10,173 bases of DNA, taken from CAZGZD01 sp964401915. GTDB lineage: Bacteria; Patescibacteriota; Microgenomatia; UBA1406; GWC2-37-13. Of this stretch, positions 6,594 through 10,173 are shown in pieces. Where the stretch lies: assembly GCA_964401915.1 (NCBI GenBank), contig CAYOAI010000023.1, positions 1 to 10,173 of the forward strand. Direction: 5' to 3'. Numbering within the stretch: position 1 is the stretch's first letter; each line of letters starts with the position of its first letter. The position numbers and the translations under genes are program-made. The notes under the pieces are model-generated. The model had not been told where the DNA came from and ran no database searches. It saw nothing but the letters and a program-made list of their open reading frames with translations.

Positions 6594-9037
6594 TTAGTCT
6601 ACCTTTTTCCAATTGACTTTTAAGACTGATAGCTGTGGCAAGAGGTCAATATACATCTGCGGCTTAACATTTACGCTCACCCCTGGAGCATATGATGTAC
6701 CAACTCGAGCGTCTTCAATTCCGTTTACGGCAAGGTTGCCGTTTATGACCAATTGATCTGTTCCTCCACCAAATTTAATTATATCTGCAACAAGTATGGC
6801 ATCTATCTGAGTCACACCAGCGGCAATATCAATCTCCTCAGCTATGATAAGCTTTGCGCCACCTGATGAGTTGTAATTACTATTGATTTCTACAGTGCCG
6901 CTTTTGTTTATCACAACAAAGCTTTTGCTGGAGGCTGCTGCTGGAATTGCAGCTGTGTCGATGGTCCGTCCTGGGTCTTTTACGATATATATCTTGTCAG
7001 TACCAGTAATCTCACTGGCTGTGGCAATTAGCTTTGGTCTCTTTCGAGCGCTTGCTTGCGCGGGGTAGGACTCTGTATCCACGCCTATTGAGTTTGTGAT
7101 TATTCGTGGCCCACCGGCATCTCCGCCTTCAAGATTTATTTCTCCAGCGACAATCCCTTTTTCGTTTGTTATAAATGCACGCCCAGTTGGTATGGGATTA
7201 ATTGCCGTACCGCTTCCCTGAAATGACGCATCCTGAAGCTGAATCCATGCGTCGTTGGTTGGTGTCGGAGTATCTGTGACAGGCGGAGGTGTATTTCCCG
7301 GTGGTTGGGTTGGAGTTGGAGTTGTGGGAATAGATGTTGGGGTTGATGTTGGCGCTGTTCCACATACGCCAGTTCCATCAGTAACACAAGACCCAGAGCA
7401 ACAGGCAGCGCCCGACCCACCACAAGTTTCTCCTCCGAGCTTACAAGTCGAACTACCAGAACACGCACCACTTCCGTCAGCTATACACTGGCCCGAGCAA
7501 CAGGCAACGCCCGACCCACCACAAGATTCTCCACCTCTTTTACATGATGATGAGCCACCACACCGACCATTAATACAGCTACCTGAGCAACAACCTCCAC
7601 CACCCCCAGTACAAGTTTCTCCTCCGAGCTTACAAGTCGAACTACCAGAACACGCACCACTTCCGTCAGCTATACACTGGCCCGAGCAACAGGCAACGCC
7701 CGACCCACCACAAGATTCTCCACCTCTTTTACATGATGATGAGCCACCACATACACGGTTTGGTATACACGCGCCAGATACACAGCACGCGCCGCTCCCG
7801 CCACAGGGCATACCATCTACTTTCAGCCCACCTGGACAGGCAGGTGTTGGGGTAGGAGTTGGGTCACCTCCACATGTACCATTGATACATGAGCCAATAC
7901 CGGAGCAACAACCACCACCATTGCCTTGACAAGTCATACCATTCGGCTTACAACAGGTACCACCACTTGGACTACTGCAATGCCCCGATGCACAACACGC
8001 ACCGCTCCCGCNNNNNNNNNNNNNNNNNNNNNNNNNNNNNNNNNNNNNNNNNNNNNNNNNNNNNNNNNNNNNNNNNNNNNNNNNNNNNNNNNNNNNNNNN
8101 NNNNNNNNNNNGTACCACCACTTGGACTACTGCAATGCCCCGATGCACAACACGCACCGCTCCCGCCACAGGATTCGCCAATGTCTCTAGGTGGCCCAGA
8201 ACAAGGCGGTGTTGGGGATATGACTCTGCCCCCACAACGACCGCCCATACAAAACCCTGAACAGCAAGCGCTGCCTTGTCCAGAACATATTGCGCCATCG
8301 GCTTTACAGACTTTGAAGCTGGCAGATGATGAATTTGATGATGTGCCACAGGCATTGGCAGCAGATACTGCCCAACCAATAGTGCTTCCCATCCATGAGT
8401 CTGGAACATTGATTGTGGCGCTGCGTGCTCCCGCAACATATCCGTACACTGGGAATCCGACGGCTACGCTATATCCGCCATTGGCACCCCACGCACTACC
8501 CCAACTGAGCGTGACAGGTCCAGGATGGACAATGTCACCATTGGGACTCAGATTATATGGTTCGCCGACCGTGACACATGGTTTGCAGGATCCATTGATT
8601 GCTACACTAAGTCCAGTGCAGCAACCTCCATATATCCCTTGATTGGGGAATTGGTCAGCTGGGGCACATGTTCGACAAGTTCCACCAAGGCAGAAATGCG
8701 CTCCACAACAGCCGCCACCACCAGATACATTTGGAGGCGGACAAGCCACTCCGAGGCTGTTCGTACACGCTGCAGGAGGTGGCGGGGGCGGAGGTCCTGG
8801 ATTTGGGCCTGGCCCAGGTCCTGGCCCAGGTCCTGGATTGGGTGGGGGGTTAGCTGGGCACGATCCGCCACATTCAAATCCTAAACTAGCACATGTTGCT
8901 CCTGCTTGACATAATACAGACACAGTATTTACGCAGCTGCCATTCACTAAAAAACCACACGCTACCCCATATGCAGATTTGGCAATAGTGAGAGAGCTGA
9001 TAAGTATGAATACAACAAATATAAGTTTCTTTACCAT
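6594..9037 (-). CDS. Large secreted protein with tandem six-cysteine knottin-like modules (one gene interrupted by a scaffold gap)
   Basis: Two minus-strand frames, 9037-7934 and 7937-6594, are best read as one gene. The 100-N gap is flanked by identical 55-base ends, and collapsing that overlap puts both in the same frame, giving 762 codons. Order in the joined protein: signal peptide (1-24, cleavage near SAYG), a six-Cys N-terminal segment, a Gly/Pro hinge (61-90), a degenerate Cys module (91-121), a further Cys cluster, an FN3-like region (about 155-243), eight consecutive six-Cys modules (244-507), a Thr/Pro stalk (508-542) and a Cys-free C-terminal domain. There are 66 cysteines, all before residue 508. 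The protein must be exported, since such modules need disulfides. It follows the membrane-protein gene by 5 bases and precedes the PilX-like gene by 4. No LPxTG anchor is seen. Adhesion or host contact is a hypothesis. True length may exceed 762 if the gap hides more repeats. Confidence 0.85.
6597..7256 (-). other. Cysteine-free C-terminal domain of the secreted protein
   Basis: The last ~220 residues start at NDAWIQLQDASF and end at KVNWKKVD. They are rich in short beta strands with Gly/Asn turns, for example KLIIAEEIDIAAGVTQIDA and LVINGNLAVNG, consistent with a beta-helix or stacked-strand fold. Similar Cys-free C-terminal regions after Thr/Pro linkers are, from memory, common in large extracellular proteins of Microgenomates-type CPR genomes. 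I know of no assigned function. Its position next to the pilin gene suggests, but does not show, that it docks to the surface or pilus. Confidence 0.55.
7257..7361 (-). other. Thr/Pro-rich stalk of the secreted protein
   Basis: Thirty-five residues dominated by Thr and Pro (PTSTPTSIPTTPTPTQPPG and on) join the last knottin-like module to the C-terminal domain. Such stretches form extended, often glycosylated spacers in surface proteins. A shorter PTPTPTP spacer also separates modules near 7850. Confidence 0.75.
7422..7562 (-). repeat. 141-bp perfect direct repeat, copy A
   Basis: This is identical base for base to 7611-7751. The copies are offset by 189 bp, exactly 63 codons, so duplication kept the frame. 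Each copy encodes most of one six-Cys module plus the start of the next. Perfect identity, including third positions, points to a recent duplication or ongoing gene conversion. Confidence 0.97.
7611..7751 (-). repeat. 141-bp perfect direct repeat, copy B
   Basis: Second copy of the 141-bp unit (see 7422-7562). The 48 bp between the copies encode the middle of the TGGGGG-type module, which differs from the neighbouring GGSG-type modules. Confidence 0.97.
7957..8011. repeat. 55-nt contig-end overlap, left copy
   Basis: These 55 bases, directly left of the N run, are identical to 8112-8166. Identity runs exactly to the contig edge on both sides, as expected when two contigs share a de Bruijn graph node of k=55. 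It is probably an assembly duplicate and not a biological repeat. Confidence 0.85.
8012..8111. other. Scaffold gap of 100 Ns
   Basis: Exactly 100 Ns, the usual placeholder for a gap of unknown size. It lies inside the Cys-rich gene. Removing the Ns plus one 55-base overlap (155 bases) restores one reading frame, and the text across the junction continues the module pattern (GGTCCKPNGMTC). Confidence 0.97.
8112..8166. repeat. 55-nt contig-end overlap, right copy
   Basis: Identical to 7957-8011. Together they bracket the N run. On the minus strand this segment encodes SGACCASGHCSSPSGG, the second half of a six-Cys module. Confidence 0.85.
8309..8575 (-). other. FN3- or Ig-like region of the secreted protein
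   Basis: Residues about 155-243 contain LSPNGDIVHPGPVTLSW, then YSVAVG, then TINVPDSWMGSTIGWAVSA, and end in SASFKVC. The Trp after VTLSW and the alternating strands resemble a fibronectin type III or related beta-sandwich. This is a pattern-based guess. The region has only one internal cysteine, unlike the modules around it. Confidence 0.45.
8768..8857 (-). repeat. Gly/Pro hinge with a 12-bp tandem repeat
   Basis: Residues 61-90 read PANPPPNPGP, then repeated GP, then seven prolines. At DNA level CCTGGCCCAGGT is repeated in tandem (8808-8819, 8820-8831) and starts again at 8832. Such low complexity tends to vary in copy number. It likely forms a stiff extended spacer. Confidence 0.8.
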
Positions 9038-9042
9038 CTATT

Positions 9043-9690
9043 CTATTTAATACTAACAAAAGTCTTGAAAGGCAACTTTTTTAATGATTCTATGTAATTA
9101 TTCAATCCATCAAATTTACTCTCGCTTGGTTGACCTGAAGCTGCCCGATGAGTAGCTCTCCAAAGCAATGATAGAAGCATTTCAGAAAATTCAGCATTTA
9201 CGGCTTCAGCGCTAACACTCTTTAACACATCTGTATTGATACCAGTATAAATACTCACGATCTTTTCTTTTTCACTAAATCGCATGCCAAAACTTTGAAA
9301 CAGATTTGATTTCTTATTTTTATAATAAATGAAGGTTTTGTTAAAAGGTTGAGGATCTGTGGTTATATAAACCCGTAGTTTATTAACTCTATCTGCTCGA
9401 TGTAGAGGAGATGTGGGGTTGAGGAATATGTCTACGTTACTATTATTCCAAAATGCAACCTCATTAAGTCGATCATTTAAGTAATCAGATTTGGTCAATG
9501 CAAGCTCATGGCCTGGTACATCAGAATAGAAAGCCACCGTCTTATCTTTATCTTTAATTGATCTTATGCTGCTTATAAAGCCATATTTCTTTGCTGAAAA
9601 GCTTTGAGAATTAACAATCAATACCCCCAAAAGAATCAAAAGCACTATGAATAGTATAAGAAGAATGAGTCGGAGTTTATTTTCTATCAT
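9043..9690 (-). CDS. Membrane-anchored protein of unknown function
   Basis: This 215-residue protein has a very hydrophobic N-terminal segment (about 6-26, LRLILLILFIVLLILLGVLIV) preceded by Lys/Arg, then about 185 residues predicted outside the membrane. The exported part is charged, mixed alpha/beta and free of cysteine. It contains YITTDPQPFNKTFIYY and a C-terminal helical stretch (FSEMLLSLLWRATHRAASG). No catalytic motif or known family is recognised. Its coding sequence looks more AT-rich than that of its neighbours. It is the first of three closely spaced genes (gaps of 5 and 4 bases) with the Cys-rich protein and the PilX-like protein, so a role in exporting or anchoring them is possible. 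No Shine-Dalgarno site is evident before ATG 9690. Confidence 0.78.
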   Translation of the reverse strand: MIENKLRLILLILFIVLLILLGVLIVNSQSFSAKKYGFISSIRSIKDKDKTVAFYSDVPGHELALTKSDYLNDRLNEVAFWNNSNVDIFLNPTSPLHRADRVNKLRVYITTDPQPFNKTFIYYKNKKSNLFQSFGMRFSEKEKIVSIYTGINTDVLKSVSAEAVNAEFSEMLLSLLWRATHRAASGQPSESKFDGLNNYIESLKKLPFKTFVSIK

Positions 9691-9802
9691 TAATATAGAA
9701 TATCACACCAGCATTGTGATTTCATAAACACATTGAAAGAGTTTTAAATTTAAAACAATATCAAAAAGCTTAAGTAGATTGTGGCTATGGGCTAAGATGA
9801 AC
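9691..9802. promoter_or_regulatory. AT-rich intergenic region with inverted repeats, likely promoter of the surface operon
   Basis: This is the only sizeable gap in the minus-strand cluster, so the promoter of the three-gene unit should lie here. It contains ATCACA-N7-TGTGAT (9702-9720), just upstream of the 9690 start codon, and the perfect 16-base palindrome GTTTTAAATTTAAAAC (9741-9756). Either could be an operator. TATTCT or TATATT near 9691-9702 (minus strand) could be a -10 box, but no confident -35 is seen. Confidence 0.4.
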
Positions 9803-9807
9803 TTAGC
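9791..9807 (-). terminator. Weak hairpin at the lipoprotein gene end
   Basis: GCTAAG (9791-9796) and CTTAGC (9802-9807) form six perfect pairs around a 5-base loop, overlapping the TAA stop of the lipoprotein gene. No T tract follows on the minus strand, so this is at best a weak or factor-assisted terminator. Confidence 0.25.
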
Positions 9808-10090
9808 AAGGAATTGGGGGTTTCCCTCTATCTTGTGGTGGGAGTGTGCCAATAGGGCCATAAAGCGCACAGGTGAGTATTCCTCCAACGCAAATTCCCT
9901 GACCTCTCGGACCTCCCGGAATAGATGATGTAGGAATAAAGCTGGTAGGATCTTTTGTTGGGTCACACTTGCCTTGTACTTGTGGGTTGTTTTGCTCATC
10001 GCTTGAACACCCCGAAGCAAAGAGAAGAAGGACTAATGATGAAGCTGCTGTAACCCTTAGAATTTTAGTAAAAGGGCCTCTTTCAGCCAT
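9803..10090 (-). CDS. Small cysteine-containing lipoprotein
   Basis: This 95-residue protein has a lipoprotein signal: basic N-region (R4, K9, R12), hydrophobic core (13-24) and lipobox ASGC with Cys28 as the lipidated residue. The mature part is about 67 residues, rich in Pro and Gly, with four further cysteines (42, 67, 74 and the final residue 95) that could form two disulfides. It should sit on the outer face of the cytoplasmic membrane. No family is recognised. It starts 5 bases after the stop of the upstream partial gene, so the two are probably co-transcribed. Lipobox position -3 is Ala and not the usual Leu, which lowers certainty slightly. A 105-residue frame on the same strand overlaps it but lacks any export signal. 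Confidence 0.75.
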   Translation of the reverse strand: MAERGPFTKILRVTAASSLVLLLFASGCSSDEQNNPQVQGKCDPTKDPTSFIPTSSIPGGPRGQGICVGGILTCALYGPIGTLPPQDRGKPPIPC

Positions 10091-10095
10091 AAAGA

Positions 10096-10173
10096 TTATT
10101 TATTTTTACTTAAATCGCCATACATCACGACTGTGTCTCGATCTCCAACACGGACTCTTCGCCCACTAACATC
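10096..10173 (-). CDS. C-terminal end of an unidentified protein (partial)
   Basis: The frame is open from the window edge and gives 25 residues, including RRVRVGDRDTVVMYGDL, then a TAA stop 5 bases before the lipoprotein start. The other two minus frames meet stops within 16 codons, and the tight spacing to the next gene supports this one. The text suggests a small beta-domain, but it is too short to name. The rest lies beyond the window. Confidence 0.5.
   Translation of the reverse strand, partial: DVSGRRVRVGDRDTVVMYGDLSKNK

Larger units (their letters stand above)
7362..8308 (-). other. Array of eight knottin-like six-cysteine modules
   Basis: Residues 244-507 of the joined protein contain eight back-to-back modules, each with exactly six cysteines in the order C-C-CC-C-C and no stray cysteine between them. 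Positions and loop sizes are: 8308-8234 (6,6,0,3,4); 8203 to the junction (10,5,0,4,7); 7952-7872 (6,6,0,5,4); 7838-7749 (10,5,0,4,5); 7733-7650 (6,6,0,3,7); 7634-7560 (6,6,0,3,4); 7544-7461 (6,6,0,3,7); 7445-7362 (6,6,0,3,7). Typical text is CKxGGExC, then GGSG, then CCSGxC. The pattern fits the inhibitor cystine knot. Disulfide connectivity is inferred, not seen. Confidence 0.8.

Noticed and set aside
7422..7751. CRISPR array or transposon repeats
   Set aside because: Only two copies, 141 bp long, in frame within a coding sequence; no short repeat-spacer rhythm, no terminal inverted repeats and no transposase.
7934..7937. Frameshift, programmed slippage or two overlapping genes at the knottin locus
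   Set aside because: The frame difference is fully explained by the 100 Ns plus a 55-base duplicated contig end. The second frame has no signal peptide and begins in the middle of a six-Cys module.
7362..8308. A true animal-derived toxin gene acquired by transfer
   Set aside because: The modules are embedded in a bacterial-style exported protein with a stalk and C-terminal domain, and are dominated by Gly/Ser typical of internal duplication. Convergence on the knot scaffold is the simpler explanation.
7255..8642. Long plus-strand open frames (7255-7929 and 7926-8642) opposite the Cys-rich gene
   Set aside because: They are mirror frames of the repetitive Cys/Gly codons: one is Val/Gly then Pro/Gln/His biased, the other runs through the Ns. 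Neither has an export signal or a family motif, while the minus frame has a signal peptide and ordered modules.
8768..8857. Collagen-like domain
   Set aside because: The Gly/Pro stretch alternates every second residue and ends in polyproline, so it does not follow the Gly-X-Y triplet rule.
9703..10020. 105-residue minus-strand frame overlapping the lipoprotein
   Set aside because: It conflicts with the frame carrying a signal peptide and lipobox and spaced 5 bases from its neighbour; it shows no domain or motif.
430..10090. UGA recoded as glycine, as in Gracilibacteria and Absconditabacteria
   Set aside because: All complete genes are full length under the standard code with no internal TGA. 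The absence of TGA among ten stop codons is too small a sample to support recoding.

Overview
The window looks like a scaffold from a Candidate Phyla Radiation (Patescibacteria) genome. This is inference from content, since no marker gene gives the phylum. The signs are small tightly packed genes with weak or absent Shine-Dalgarno sites, a membrane-anchored VirD4/TraG-like ATPase of a type common in CPR genomes, a PilX-like minor pilin, and large secreted proteins with Thr/Pro linkers. Every complete reading frame works with the standard code. Stops are TAA or TAG only.

Left part (1-2634). A 5'-truncated tRNA-Ala(GGC) and a complete tRNA-Lys(TTT), the latter with its own promoter, precede glnA. 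The glnA gene encodes a 468-residue type I glutamine synthetase and has a textbook sigma-70 promoter. Its adenylylation-site tyrosine is replaced by phenylalanine. An acylphosphatase and a small membrane-anchored TPR protein run toward glnA on the minus strand.

Middle part (2635-5789). A 60-bp divergent intergenic region with a palindromic -10 element precedes a plus-strand pair: a 783-residue DNA-pump-like ATPase and a 241-residue ferredoxin-NADP reductase-type flavoprotein.

Right part (5786-10173, all minus strand). This is a cell-surface cluster: the C-terminus of an unidentified protein, a small Cys-containing lipoprotein, a membrane-anchored protein of unknown function, a large secreted Cys-rich protein and a PilX-like pilin. 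The Cys-rich protein is the most striking item. It appears as two frames separated by a 100-N scaffold gap, but the gap is flanked by identical 55-nt ends. Collapsing that overlap joins both frames into one 762-codon gene. The joined protein has a signal peptide, a Gly/Pro hinge, a probable FN3-like domain, eight consecutive six-cysteine modules with the C-C-CC-C-C pattern of inhibitor cystine knots, a Thr/Pro stalk and a cysteine-free C-terminal domain. Two of the modules have exactly the cysteine spacing of omega-conotoxins. With the pilin gene only 4 bp downstream, the simplest reading is a secreted or pilus-associated, disulfide-rich surface protein, perhaps used in contact with a host cell. 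That role is a hypothesis.
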